Source: Anaerolineaceae bacterium (GTDB lineage Bacteria; Chloroflexota; Anaerolineae; Anaerolineales; Anaerolineaceae). Taken from it: a DNA stretch of 19,111 bases. The DNA lies in the NCBI GenBank assembly GCA_030620065.1, contig JAUXFJ010000005.1, forward strand, positions 1-19,111, given 5' to 3'. Positions 7,339 to 15,565 of this stretch are shown here, in pieces (position 1 is the first letter of the stretch; each line of letters begins with the position of its first letter). Under the pieces are notes generated by a model that was not told the DNA's origin, made no database searches, and saw only the letters and a program-made list of their open reading frames with translations. Both the position numbers and the translations under genes were made by a program.

Positions 7339-8370
7339 ATGGATCTCAAAAAATCAAAAGAAATCCTAAAAAATCCAATTTTCATTGGTGTAGTTGGTGT
7401 CATCATGGGTTTAGTGCTTGGATTGGTCATCGGGTGGTGGTTATGGCCTGTTCAATGGACAGATGCTTCTGCTCAGAACTTAAGGCCAGATTTACAGCGG
7501 GATCTCCTGCGGATGACAATCTTGACATTTGATCAGACCAATGATGAAAGTCAGGCTTTGAAGATCTGGAATGAGCTAGGCGATAGAGCTGAATTAACCT
7601 TGTCTGAAATCAGCGTTGATCCTGACATGTTGAGTTCTGAACAGGTTTTAAAGTTCAGTCAATCTATTGCACAAGCGGAGACAACCGGTAGTATTCCTTC
7701 AGTAAACCAGGTCACGGATGTTGAAACTAGTTTGGGAAAGAATATTCTCTGGTTTGGATTGATTTGTTTTGTTTTGCTCATTGCTGCGGGTTCGCTGGTG
7801 TATTACTTTGTCTTGCGAAATCGTACAAGTGCAAAACGTGAACCATTGAGCAGTGCAATGCCATCAGCGGATTTCCTGGCAAATGCACCATCAAAAACAC
7901 CTGGAATGACAATCCCTGGCGAGCAAAATCCAGTTGCGCAGTTTATGACGACCTATATGTTTGGGGACGACCTTTATGATGATTCTTTTAGCATAGATTC
8001 GCCAAGCGGTGAATTCCTTGGGGAGTGCGGTGTTGGCATATCCGATACTATTGGAGTTGGAGAACCCAAAAAGATCTCTGCCTTTGAAGTGTGGCTGTTT
8101 GATAAGAATGATATCCAAACAGTTACTAAAGTATTCATGAGTGCGCATTCTTTTGATGACGCGAATGTACGTCAGCGATTGGAATCAAAGGGTGAACCCA
8201 TCCTAGCTGAACCCGGCAAACAGATTCTGCTAGAGACAGATACCTTGCAGCTTGAAGCCCGTGTTGTGGACATGAGTTATGGCGAGAGTCCTCTTCCTGA
8301 GAGCAGCTATTTCCAGCGCCTTACCCTTGAATTGGCAATCTGGCCCAAAGAGGCTCCCTCTATTGAGTAG
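7339..8370 (+). CDS. Unrecognised two-helix membrane protein
   Basis: I do not recognise this 343-residue protein. It has a short Lys-rich N-terminus, a membrane helix at about 13-38 rich in Gly, Val and Leu, and a 95-residue acidic helical segment likely outside the cell (RDLLRMTILTFDQTND and following). A second helix lies at about 136-158, then a likely cytoplasmic Ser/Pro-rich linker (160-200). The C-terminal domain (about 225-335) is probably beta-rich: it has GECGVGISDTIG, KISAFEVWLFDKND, and alternating hydrophobic strands to its end. The Lys/Arg after helix 2 fits the inside-facing C-terminus. AGGAG (7328-7332) precedes ATG. It has its own promoter and ends at a strong terminator, so it is probably monocistronic. 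The topology is predicted from the sequence by eye. Confidence 0.8.
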   Translation: MDLKKSKEILKNPIFIGVVGVIMGLVLGLVIGWWLWPVQWTDASAQNLRPDLQRDLLRMTILTFDQTNDESQALKIWNELGDRAELTLSEISVDPDMLSSEQVLKFSQSIAQAETTGSIPSVNQVTDVETSLGKNILWFGLICFVLLIAAGSLVYYFVLRNRTSAKREPLSSAMPSADFLANAPSKTPGMTIPGEQNPVAQFMTTYMFGDDLYDDSFSIDSPSGEFLGECGVGISDTIGVGEPKKISAFEVWLFDKNDIQTVTKVFMSAHSFDDANVRQRLESKGEPILAEPGKQILLETDTLQLEARVVDMSYGESPLPESSYFQRLTLELAIWPKEAPSIE

Positions 8371-8389
8371 CTTACTATTGACTACATAC

Positions 8390-8422
8390 AAAAGGCCTGA
8401 GTTGATAAACTCAGGCCTTTTT
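8390..8422. terminator. Bidirectional intrinsic terminator
   Basis: AAAAGGCCTGAGTT (8390-8403) and AACTCAGGCCTTTT (8408-8421) pair perfectly around the loop GATA, with five T on the right and four A on the left. It can end transcription both of the membrane-protein gene from the left and of greA from the right. Confidence 0.93.
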
Positions 8423-8441
8423 GATTCAAGATTGGTTGTTA

Positions 8442-8909
8442 TTATTCAATTTCTAAGATCTTGAGTTTAATTTTGCCATTAGGAGTTTCTGCAACAACGG
8501 TATCACCTTTTTTATGGCCGATCAAAGCTTGCCCGAATGGTGATTCGTAAGAAATACGATCATTACTTGTATCAGCTTCCTTTGAGCCCACTAAATAGTA
8601 AGTCTCGAGTGGATAATCTGCCTCCTGAATAGTGACCTTTGTACCAATGTTGACTTCGCCAAGTTTGAAGTTAGATTTATCGACCATGATGCCCCCCTTA
8701 AGGGTCATTTCGATCTCTAAAATCCGTCCTTCTAAAAACCCCTGGTCTTCCTTTGCCGAGATATAATCTGCGTTTTCAGAAAGGTCACCCATTTCAATTG
8801 CGGTTTTCAAGCGCAGAGACAGGGCTTTACGTTGTGGTCCTTTGAGGTCAGCCAACTCTTTCTGTAGTTTTAGCTTTCCTTCTTTGGTAAGGTAGATGAT
8901 GTCGTTCAT
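8442..8909 (-). CDS. greA: Transcription elongation factor GreA
   Basis: GreA rescues backtracked RNA polymerase by stimulating cleavage of the 3' end of the transcript. It has an N-terminal coiled coil (about 1-75) with the tip motif GDLSENADY (41-49); Asp42 and Glu45 are the acidic residues that hold the catalytic metal. The C-terminal FKBP-like domain contains SPFGQALIGHKKGD. Its 155 residues match the family. GGAG (8922-8919) supports the ATG start. It is the last gene of the minus-strand run, 42 bases after dgt, and ends at the shared terminator. A close paralogue of the Gfh type is unlikely because both acidic tip residues are present. Confidence 0.95.
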   Translation of the reverse strand: MNDIIYLTKEGKLKLQKELADLKGPQRKALSLRLKTAIEMGDLSENADYISAKEDQGFLEGRILEIEMTLKGGIMVDKSNFKLGEVNIGTKVTIQEADYPLETYYLVGSKEADTSNDRISYESPFGQALIGHKKGDTVVAETPNGKIKLKILEIE

Positions 8910-8951
8910 ATTTAGACTCCAATAAAATAGTTCAATTACTGATAATGTAAT

Positions 8952-10106
8952 TTAGGGTAGTATAGAAGGATCGAAAAGGCGTTTGTATTCATCGATGGCG
9001 AAGCGATCTGTCATGCCAGCAATGTAATCGCAAATTGTTCTTTCCAGCCCGCGTTTGTCAATTTGACTCTGGATGTGTTCTGGAAGCATATCCTGTTTTT
9101 CTTGATAGGCTGTGAAAAGGTCAGAAATGATCTTTTCGGCCTTGTTTGCCATACGAACGACGCGGTGCTGGCGATAGAGGTTTGTATACAGAAAGTCTTT
9201 AAGCTCGCGGTTGCGGTGGTGCATGTCTTCGCTGAAGCCAACCACGTTATAAGATAATTTCTGTAGTTCCTCAGGGGTCTTGACGCTGCTCTTGCGCAAG
9301 TAGTGATCTACGGATTTGATGAGATCCGTCACTTCGAGGCCGATCAGGCAGCGGATGATCTGATGGCGTGTCAGGTCATCAAGGGTTGCTGTACGGCGCA
9401 GACCGATACTTTCGGTGACGACTTCCCAGATGGTGATGCCTTCTAATTGGCTGGGTGTGATCATGCCGGAGCGCAAGCCATCATCAAGGTCGTGCGAAGT
9501 ATAAGCCATTTCATCGGCAACGTTTGCGATCTGCGCTTCGATATGACCTCTCAGGTCCGGGTTAAAATCCTGGGCGTCGGAGATATCATATTCGGTTTCA
9601 TGCTTGACCATGCCTTCGAGAACTTCCCAGGTGAGGTTCAAGCCGGAGAAATCAGGGTAGCGATTTTCGAGGAAGGTGACGATGCGCAGGGCTTGTTTAT
9701 TATGGTCAAAACCGCCATGATCTTTCATTAATTGCGAGAGCATCTTCTCGCCAGAGTGTCCGAAGGGGGGATGCCCCAGGTCATGCGCCAGGCAGATGGT
9801 TTCAACGAGGTCTTCATTCGCGCCGAGAGAACGAGCTACACTGCGGCCGAGCTGGGCGACTTCAAGCGTGTGGGTAAGACGCGTACGGTAATAATCGCCT
9901 TCATGAATGATGAAAACCTGGGTTTTATATTCCAGGCGGCGGAAAGCAGTAGTGTGCAGGATGCGTTCGCGGTCGCGTTGGAAGGTGGTGCGGTAATCTG
10001 GCTCTTCTTCGGGAAACTTACGACCTTTTGAGTCTTTGCTGCGAATGGCATAGGGCGCAAGGTTTTGGTTTTCAAGTTCTTCGAGCTGTTGACGAGTGTA
10101 GATCAT
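8952..10106 (-). CDS. dgt: dGTPase-like HD-domain nucleotide triphosphohydrolase
   Basis: HD-superfamily enzyme that hydrolyses dNTP (classically dGTP) to the nucleoside and tripolyphosphate. The RERILHTTAFRRLEYKTQVF segment (46-65) is the family signature. The metal-binding set is His79 (THTLE), His108-Asp109 (AHDLGHPPFGH) and an Asp in the YTSHDLDDGL segment (202-211). Its 384 residues fit the shorter (type 2) deoxyguanosinetriphosphate triphosphohydrolase-like group; the true substrate cannot be told. AAGGAGAA (10122-10115) and a perfect TATAAT upstream support the start at 10106. By eye its codons are richer in G and C than topA or lepA, which also produces long antisense open frames. Confidence 0.93.
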   Translation of the reverse strand: MIYTRQQLEELENQNLAPYAIRSKDSKGRKFPEEEPDYRTTFQRDRERILHTTAFRRLEYKTQVFIIHEGDYYRTRLTHTLEVAQLGRSVARSLGANEDLVETICLAHDLGHPPFGHSGEKMLSQLMKDHGGFDHNKQALRIVTFLENRYPDFSGLNLTWEVLEGMVKHETEYDISDAQDFNPDLRGHIEAQIANVADEMAYTSHDLDDGLRSGMITPSQLEGITIWEVVTESIGLRRTATLDDLTRHQIIRCLIGLEVTDLIKSVDHYLRKSSVKTPEELQKLSYNVVGFSEDMHHRNRELKDFLYTNLYRQHRVVRMANKAEKIISDLFTAYQEKQDMLPEHIQSQIDKRGLERTICDYIAGMTDRFAIDEYKRLFDPSILP

Positions 10107-10138
10107 GTATTACGTTCTCCTTGGGTTTCGAAGAGATA

Positions 10139-10144
10139 ATTATA
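10139..10144 (-). promoter_or_regulatory. Possible -10 box for dgt-greA
   Basis: On the minus strand TATAAT is perfect and preceded directly by TG, about 33 bases before the dgt start and upstream of its ribosome site. No clear -35 is seen. It would let dgt-greA be transcribed apart from the isoprenoid genes. Confidence 0.4.
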
Positions 10145-10156
10145 CAGGAAAAGCAA

Positions 10157-10184
10157 GGTAGGCGTGCAGGTGGGAGTGCCTACC
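10157..10184 (-). terminator. Hairpin between ipk and dgt, weak terminator
   Basis: GGTAGGC and GCCTACC form a 7-base-pair GC-rich stem with a 14-base loop; on the minus strand TTGCTTTTCC follows. It lies just after the kinase stop and before the possible dgt -10. The U-tract is poor, so at most partial termination is expected. Confidence 0.35.
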
Positions 10185-10195
10185 CCAGCGAGTGA

Positions 10196-10999
10196 CTAAT
10201 TTGTGATTAGCGTTCCGATGGGGGTGCCCAGGATGGCTTGATAGAGATTATCAGGGGCTTGGGCGGAGAAGATTTGGGCTTGCAGGCCGGGAATCTTCTG
10301 AGCGAGTTTGAGCATGAGTTCAACTTTTGTCTTCATTCCCCCGGTTACGTCAATGCTGGCAGAGTCTTGTAAGCTGTCGGTGACATGAATTTGGCTAACA
10401 CTTGTGATATGGGGGATTATAATTTTACAATCGGGATAATCTTCCCACACGCCGGGTTCGATGCCGGCCAAGAGGATTTTACACGGTTGTAGATGCTGGG
10501 CGAGGTATACAAAAACCTCCTCCGTAGAAAGGATCGTTCCACCTAATTGTTGGTCAAAAACGACATCTCCCATGACTAAAGGGGTCAGACCAGCGTTTAA
10601 GGCAGCAATCAGTGGGATGAGGTTCCAATGGAGAAACTTTCTACCCGTGGTCGTTACGCTGGCTGAAGGGGGAAAGGCAATCACCGGCAGCCCGGCTGAT
10701 TGACAATTTTTGAGCACTATTTGATCCAACGCATGCGCAGCCTGCCAGACTTCAAGAAACCCTTCCCATTCTTGAGGTGTGCTGACACCCGCACGGGTCT
10801 GATATTTGTCTCCAGCGGTATGGCCAAAGGAACCAGAGCCATGTCCGATGATGAGTTTGAGCTTGGGGAGTTGATTGGAGGCGCGTCTGATCGTGGCTGC
10901 TAAATTACTGATGACCTCTCGCCGTGCAGTATTGGGGGTGTTCTTATCCGTAATCAAGGATCCCCCCAATTTAATAAAAATTAAGTTCTCATCAGGCAT
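10196..10999 (-). CDS. Isopentenyl phosphate kinase
   Basis: Amino-acid-kinase-fold enzyme that phosphorylates isopentenyl phosphate to isopentenyl diphosphate with ATP, the last step of the alternative mevalonate pathway of archaea and some Chloroflexota. It shows IKLGGSLITDK (9-19) at the nucleotide site and GHGSGSFGH (52-60), with His60 matching the catalytic histidine of archaeal IPK; this separates it from fosfomycin kinase-like or aspartokinase relatives. GDVVFD (about 144-149) and DVTGGMKTK near residue 218-226 complete the fold. The length of 267 is normal. AAGGA precedes the ATG. It follows mevalonate kinase by 37 bases. The decarboxylase that would make isopentenyl phosphate is not in the window. 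Confidence 0.92.
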   Translation of the reverse strand: MPDENLIFIKLGGSLITDKNTPNTARREVISNLAATIRRASNQLPKLKLIIGHGSGSFGHTAGDKYQTRAGVSTPQEWEGFLEVWQAAHALDQIVLKNCQSAGLPVIAFPPSASVTTTGRKFLHWNLIPLIAALNAGLTPLVMGDVVFDQQLGGTILSTEEVFVYLAQHLQPCKILLAGIEPGVWEDYPDCKIIIPHITSVSQIHVTDSLQDSASIDVTGGMKTKVELMLKLAQKIPGLQAQIFSAQAPDNLYQAILGTPIGTLITN

Positions 11000-11036
11000 T
11001 GTTTTTCCTTCTCAGGTCTTGCGTTCTTAGGAGATT

Positions 11037-11978
11037 TCACGGGATCGTTGTACTGAAAATGCTTACAGCCCCGGCGTTTTTTAGCGCACTTTGGACAGAA
11101 ACCTGATTGCTTTCATCAACCAGTGCGAGCATATTGCCACCCTGCCCACCGCCAGAGAGTTTCGCACCCAAGGCACCCGTTTTTTTGGCTTCCTGAATAA
11201 GTTTGTCAAGCTCTGGAGAGCTTAAATCCATTTCTGAGAGCTGGTTTTGATTTTGATCCATCAACTGACCGAAAAGCTTGAGGTTGCCTGCAGTGATGGC
11301 TGAACGGGCTGCTCTGGTTATCTCGCCAATATTATTAAAAATTGCATCGTATTCAGAGGGATTTGCCAACCAGGCTGCACGCACTTGGGCGACAGTCTCT
11401 GAAGTAGCTTTTGAGACACCTGTATCTGCAATCAGCAGCGTAAAGGATGCAGTGGGAGAGAGTATTTCAATAGGCTGCCCCTTAATAAAATACACGGGTT
11501 TAGCATAGGTAATGACGGTGTTGTCAATCCCTGAAGGTGTGCCATGATGCAGTTTTTCGATTTCAAACGCCAAACTGCAAACTTGATCATCACCCAGCGG
11601 CTGCCCGAGAAAACTTGATAGTGCACGGATGGTTGCCACGGCGACGGCGGCACCCGAACCCAAGCCGGATGCAACTGGAATTTTGGATGTGATGCGAAGA
11701 AGGAAGGAGGGCGGCTTGTCAATATTGAATGTATCCAATACCAATTGGATCACCCTGGCATGCGGGTTTGTTTGTGGTAATTGAGACAAATCTGTATCCA
11801 GGTTGATGTCAGGCGCTTCAATATGGATCGTGCCAGCTTTTGCCAAAGGCAGTGCTTGAACAACGGCTTTTGCTTTGAACTGGGTCACGGGAATGGCTAT
11901 GGCTGGCTGCCCATACACGACAGCATGCTCCCCAAAAAGGATGACCTTTCCTGGTGCGGTTGAGAAAATTGCTGGCAT
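11037..11978 (-). CDS. mvk: Mevalonate kinase
   Basis: GHMP-family kinase that makes mevalonate 5-phosphate. The three family motifs are present: PGKVILFGEHAVVYG (9-23), the ATP loop PVASGLGSGAA (101-111), and KLSGGGQGGNMLAL (273-286). EKLHHGTPSGIDNTV (141-155) carries the catalytic Asp152 and is specific for mevalonate kinase, rather than phosphomevalonate kinase or the decarboxylase. The 313 residues match bacterial and archaeal forms. The ATG lies 15 bases after the prenyltransferase stop with only a weak GGGTAA, so translation is probably coupled. Together with the downstream isopentenyl phosphate kinase it marks a mevalonate rather than methylerythritol-phosphate route. Confidence 0.94.
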   Translation of the reverse strand: MPAIFSTAPGKVILFGEHAVVYGQPAIAIPVTQFKAKAVVQALPLAKAGTIHIEAPDINLDTDLSQLPQTNPHARVIQLVLDTFNIDKPPSFLLRITSKIPVASGLGSGAAVAVATIRALSSFLGQPLGDDQVCSLAFEIEKLHHGTPSGIDNTVITYAKPVYFIKGQPIEILSPTASFTLLIADTGVSKATSETVAQVRAAWLANPSEYDAIFNNIGEITRAARSAITAGNLKLFGQLMDQNQNQLSEMDLSSPELDKLIQEAKKTGALGAKLSGGGQGGNMLALVDESNQVSVQSALKNAGAVSIFSTTIP

Positions 11979-11993
11979 AGGTTACCCGGTGGT

Positions 11994-12869
11994 TTAGAGA
12001 AAATAGAGAATGATAACGACTGCGAGTCCCCATAAACCGATCGCAATCTGAGTGGGGTGGTCGGAAAGCAAAACTTCTTCAGGGGCGCCGCCATGATTAT
12101 TTACGCGCACAAGATAAAGATAGCGGAACAGACCATAAAGCACGAAGGGGATGGTCAGCATCATGGCATGGTTTTCGGGTGTGACCGGCGCTGAAAAAGT
12201 ATACAGGCTGTATGTCATTAAGGTTGCACTGAGCACGACGGTGATTAACTGGTCTAGTAAGGGAATTGAATATCCATCCAGTACTTTGCGGTGAGAGATT
12301 GCATTTGTTTTGAGTAATGTTAACTCAGCACGGCGTTTTCCGAAACCTAGGAATAGCGCCAGCAGTGTGGTTACCACTAGGAGCCAAGGTGAGAAAAAGT
12401 CTATTCGGAGCACCAAAATGCCGGATACAACACGTAGGATAAAACCCGCTGCAATGGTCATCACGTCGATCAGAGGGATATGCTTAAGCCATTTTGAATA
12501 CGCCAACATGAGGAGGAAGTAAGAAATACACACGATCCCAAAGCCAGGTGAAAGCAGCAACGAAGCGGGAAACGAGATGAGTGCAATGATAACGACGGCT
12601 GTGGTGGCAAACTTCCGTGACAGTGCTCCTGAGGCCAGGGGACGGAACTTCTTTGTCGGGTGCAAGCGGTCTGCTTTGATATCCGCCAGGTCGTTGATGA
12701 TATAGGTTATACCTGAAACAAGGCAGAAAACGACTATTGCAGCGAGTGTCTTCAAGACCGATATGGGATTACCCAATTGACGGTCAAAGACAAGGCCTGC
12801 TAAAACAACGATGTTCTTTGTCCATTGGCGCGGACGCATTGTTTTTATTAATAATCGGAGCATTTTCAT
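11994..12869 (-). CDS. UbiA-family polyprenyl-phosphate phosphoribosyltransferase
   Basis: Integral membrane prenyltransferase-fold protein of 291 residues with eight or nine hydrophobic segments. MRPRQWTKNIVV (11-22), the metal motif N59-D60-x2-D63-x3-D67 followed by HPTKKFRPLASG (70-81), YSKWLKHIPLID (124-135) and GFGKRRAE (175-182) match decaprenyl-phosphate phosphoribosyltransferase (mycobacterial Rv3806c), which joins PRPP to a polyprenyl phosphate at the membrane. Other UbiA enzymes (heme, quinone, chlorophyll) lack the HPTKKFRP stretch. It leads the mevalonate operon, a natural link between lipid-carrier supply and use. No epimerase or arabinosyltransferase is seen, so the final sugar is unknown. 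The start may be ATG at 12869 or the Met codon six bases later; neither has a strong ribosome site. Confidence 0.85.
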   Translation of the reverse strand: MKMLRLLIKTMRPRQWTKNIVVLAGLVFDRQLGNPISVLKTLAAIVVFCLVSGITYIINDLADIKADRLHPTKKFRPLASGALSRKFATTAVVIIALISFPASLLLSPGFGIVCISYFLLMLAYSKWLKHIPLIDVMTIAAGFILRVVSGILVLRIDFFSPWLLVVTTLLALFLGFGKRRAELTLLKTNAISHRKVLDGYSIPLLDQLITVVLSATLMTYSLYTFSAPVTPENHAMMLTIPFVLYGLFRYLYLVRVNNHGGAPEEVLLSDHPTQIAIGLWGLAVVIILYFL

Positions 12870-12874
12870 ATCTT

Positions 12875-12880
12875 ATCATA
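12875..12880 (-). promoter_or_regulatory. Possible -10 box of the isoprenoid operon
   Basis: Minus-strand TATGAT ends five bases before the ATG of the prenyltransferase gene; an overlapping TAGAAT (12885-12880) is an alternative. Either predicts an RNA with almost no leader. No convincing -35. Confidence 0.35.
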
Positions 12881-12932
12881 TTCTACTGTAAAGATGAGCA
12901 AAAAATTAGCATGGGCTTAATGAGTGTTTCAA

Positions 12933-12941
12933 TGTTAAAAT
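12933..12941 (+). promoter_or_regulatory. Extended -10 promoter of tlyA
   Basis: TG (12933-12934), T, TAAAAT (12936-12941) is an extended -10 box that ends six bases before the tlyA ATG. Transcription would start at or next to the start codon. No ribosome site lies upstream, in keeping with a leaderless mRNA. Confidence 0.55.
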
Positions 12942-12947
12942 TCATAT

Positions 12948-13742
12948 ATGGAAAAAATTCGTGTGGATATTCTCTTGGTGCAAAGGGGGTTGGTTGAAAG
13001 CCGATCTAAGGCTCAGCGGTTTGTGATGGCTGGCCAAGTCAGGGTAAATGGTGAAATTGTGCCTAAACCCTCAGTTGCTGTTCCTAAAAACGCATCAATA
13101 GAGATTAAAACCTCCCGCGAATATGTTTCACGCGGCGGTAAAAAGTTGATTGCTGCACTTACTGAATTCAATGTTCAGGTTGAGGGGCTAGTTTGCGCAG
13201 ATGTGGGGGCATCTACAGGTGGCTTCACGGATTGTTTGCTGCAGCACGGTGCTGCCCGCGTCTATGCAATTGATGTTGGATATGGGATCTTGCACTGGAA
13301 GCTGCGCAATGATGTGCGGGTAGTTGTAATGGAGCGTACGAATGCCCGCTATCTGGAATCACTTCCTGAACTTGTGAGCTTGGTGACGGTCGATGCTTCT
13401 TTTATATCATTAAATTATCTACTACCCGTGATCAAGAATTGGTTTAAGGATCAATCTGGCAGGGTGATAGCGCTAATTAAACCCCAATTTGAAGCGGGGC
13501 GTGAACAAGCGCGCATTGGCAGTGGAGTAATTCGGGATGAAGCTGTGCATGTAGAAGTGCTGGAACGTGTGCTGCAAGAGGCGGGAAGGGTGGGTTATGC
13601 AATCAAGGGTTTGAGCGCTTCACCTCTGCGCGGACCTAAAGGGAATATCGAGTTTTTGGCAGATCTCGGGTTTAACTGTGAGGCAAGCATTATTGATTTA
13701 GAAGAGTTGATTTCAGGAGCAATTCGGGGGGCGCCTGGTTAA
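12948..13742 (+). CDS. tlyA: TlyA family rRNA 2'-O-methyltransferase
   Basis: TlyA methylates ribose 2'-OH of cytidines in 16S and/or 23S rRNA, which in mycobacteria gives capreomycin sensitivity; it was long named hemolysin A. An S4 RNA-binding domain (about 4-60, RVDILLVQRGLVESRSKA) precedes an FtsJ-type methyltransferase domain with the SAM motif CADVGASTGGFTDCLL (83-98) and AIDVGYG (107-113). Probable catalytic residues are Lys65 or Lys66 (SRGGKKL), Asp149 (VDASF), Lys178 (LIKPQFE) and Glu235 (GNIEF). The 264 residues are normal. It diverges from the isoprenoid operon and begins a run with lepA, 20 to 29 bases away. Confidence 0.93.
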   Translation: MEKIRVDILLVQRGLVESRSKAQRFVMAGQVRVNGEIVPKPSVAVPKNASIEIKTSREYVSRGGKKLIAALTEFNVQVEGLVCADVGASTGGFTDCLLQHGAARVYAIDVGYGILHWKLRNDVRVVVMERTNARYLESLPELVSLVTVDASFISLNYLLPVIKNWFKDQSGRVIALIKPQFEAGREQARIGSGVIRDEAVHVEVLERVLQEAGRVGYAIKGLSASPLRGPKGNIEFLADLGFNCEASIIDLEELISGAIRGAPG

Positions 13743-13771
13743 AACAAAATCGGTTATACTGAGTGGATATT

Positions 13772-15565
13772 ATGAACCAGATAAGAAATTTCTGCATCAT
13801 TGCACATATTGACCATGGTAAATCAACCCTGGCAGATCGTTTGCTCCAATTAACTGGTACAGTTCCTGAGCGGGAAATGACTGAGCAGATGTTGGATAGT
13901 ATGGACCTGGAACGCGAGAAGGGAGTTACGATCAAATCCTCAGCGGTACGTATGCAATATGATGCAGCCGACGGTGGCAGTTATGAATTTAATTTGATCG
14001 ATACACCTGGGCATGTCGATTTTAATTATGAAGTCAGCCGAGCGCTGGTAGCTTGTGAGGGCGCTGTGCTCGTGGTGGATGCAACGCAAGGGATTGAAGC
14101 GCAAACACTTGCAAACCTTTATTTAGCTCTGGAAGCAAACTTAGTCATTATTCCAGTGATCAATAAGATCGATCTTATTTCTGCGAGAGTTGATGAAGTT
14201 AAACAGGATATATCCAACCTGCTTGGTACACCAGAACAAGATATTATTTGCATTTCTGCCAAACAAGGTACGAATATTGAGCAAGTTTTAGAAGCGATTG
14301 CAGAACGTATTCCTGCGCCTAAAAAAGATATTGATAAACCCTTAAGAGCACTAATATTCGATTCGCATTATGATTCGTATAAGGGTGTGATTGCTTATGT
14401 GCGCGTTTTTGATGGCCAACTCACACGGGATAACAACTTAATGATGATGGCGAGCGAAGCAAAGATATTACCTGTAGAAATTGGCATATTTGCGCCAGAT
14501 TTGAAACCTATTGAACATCTTGAAGCTGGTGATGTTGGGTATATTGCAACAGGTTTAAAAATAATCTCTGAGTGCCGTGTTGGTGATACGATCACGAACG
14601 CAATTAAACCAGCAGCACAATCACTTGCGGGTTATCACAAACCAAAACCTATGGTATTCGCTGGTGTTTACCCAACCGATGGCGAGGATTACTCTGATCT
14701 TAAAGATGCACTTGAAAAATTGCAGTTAAATGATGCTTCATTGATATATGAACCGGAAACATCCGAAGCATTGAATTTTGGTTTTCGCTGTGGATTTTTG
14801 GGATTGTTCCATATGGAAATCATTCAAGAGCGACTGGAAAGAGAATATGACCTTGATGTTGTATTCACAGCACCTTCGGTTGAATATGAGGTCCAAATGC
14901 AAGATGGAACGACCAAGCAGATTGATTCGCCTGCGGACCTTCCAGATGAAAATTTGATCTCAGAAATACTTGAACCCTGGATGCAAATCACAGTGTTCAC
15001 ACCCACAGAGTATTACGGTGTGGTTATGGAATTGGTTAAGCGGAAACGCGGCATATTTATCTCGCAAGATTACCCATCGACCGGTCGGGTCCAATTGACT
15101 TTCGAAATACCACTCTCTGAGGTGATCATTGATTTCTTTGACCAGCTAAAATCTGGTACACGCGGGTATGCTTCGATGGATTATCAATTCCTTGAGTATC
15201 GAGCCGGACACCTCGTAAAATTGGAAATACTGTTAAATAATGAACCTGTGGATGCGTTAACAGCGATTGTTCACAAGGAAGATGCTTATCATAAAGGTCA
15301 AGCTCTTGTTTCAAAGCTGAAGAGGATCATCCCCCGACAGCAGTTTGTGATTCCCATTCAAGCATATGCTCAAGGGAGGGTGATTTCCAGGGCCAATGTA
15401 AAGGCATTGCGAAAAGATGTTCTTGCAAAATGCTATGGGGGAGATATCACGCGCAAGAAAAAATTATTGGAAAAACAAAAGCGCGGCAAAAGACGTATGA
15501 AAATGGTTGGCAGTGTTGAGATCCCGCAAGAAGCGTTCATGGCAATCCTTCGTTTGGAGAATTAG
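13772..15565 (+). CDS. lepA: Elongation factor 4 (LepA)
   Basis: Translational GTPase that acts in ribosome biogenesis or back-translocation. The G domain has AHIDHGKST (11-19), EKGVTIK (49-55), DTPGH (77-81) and NKIDL (about 131-135); domains II, III and V follow, then the LepA-specific C-terminal domain ending with KRGKRRMKMVGSVEIPQEAF. I chose ATG 13772, which gives MNQIRNFCIIAHIDHGK as in other LepA proteins (597 residues); GTG at 13763 would add three residues and has no better ribosome site. A TATACT (13755-13760) could be an internal -10. The stop TAG shares its G with the GTG start of the next gene. Confidence 0.97.
   Translation: MNQIRNFCIIAHIDHGKSTLADRLLQLTGTVPEREMTEQMLDSMDLEREKGVTIKSSAVRMQYDAADGGSYEFNLIDTPGHVDFNYEVSRALVACEGAVLVVDATQGIEAQTLANLYLALEANLVIIPVINKIDLISARVDEVKQDISNLLGTPEQDIICISAKQGTNIEQVLEAIAERIPAPKKDIDKPLRALIFDSHYDSYKGVIAYVRVFDGQLTRDNNLMMMASEAKILPVEIGIFAPDLKPIEHLEAGDVGYIATGLKIISECRVGDTITNAIKPAAQSLAGYHKPKPMVFAGVYPTDGEDYSDLKDALEKLQLNDASLIYEPETSEALNFGFRCGFLGLFHMEIIQERLEREYDLDVVFTAPSVEYEVQMQDGTTKQIDSPADLPDENLISEILEPWMQITVFTPTEYYGVVMELVKRKRGIFISQDYPSTGRVQLTFEIPLSEVIIDFFDQLKSGTRGYASMDYQFLEYRAGHLVKLEILLNNEPVDALTAIVHKEDAYHKGQALVSKLKRIIPRQQFVIPIQAYAQGRVISRANVKALRKDVLAKCYGGDITRKKKLLEKQKRGKRRMKMVGSVEIPQEAFMAILRLEN

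Noticed and set aside
9447..10031. Two long plus-strand open frames (9447-9731 and 9732-10031)
   Set aside because: They are antisense to dgt, which has full family motifs. Their peptides resemble nothing known and reflect the GC-richer codons of dgt.
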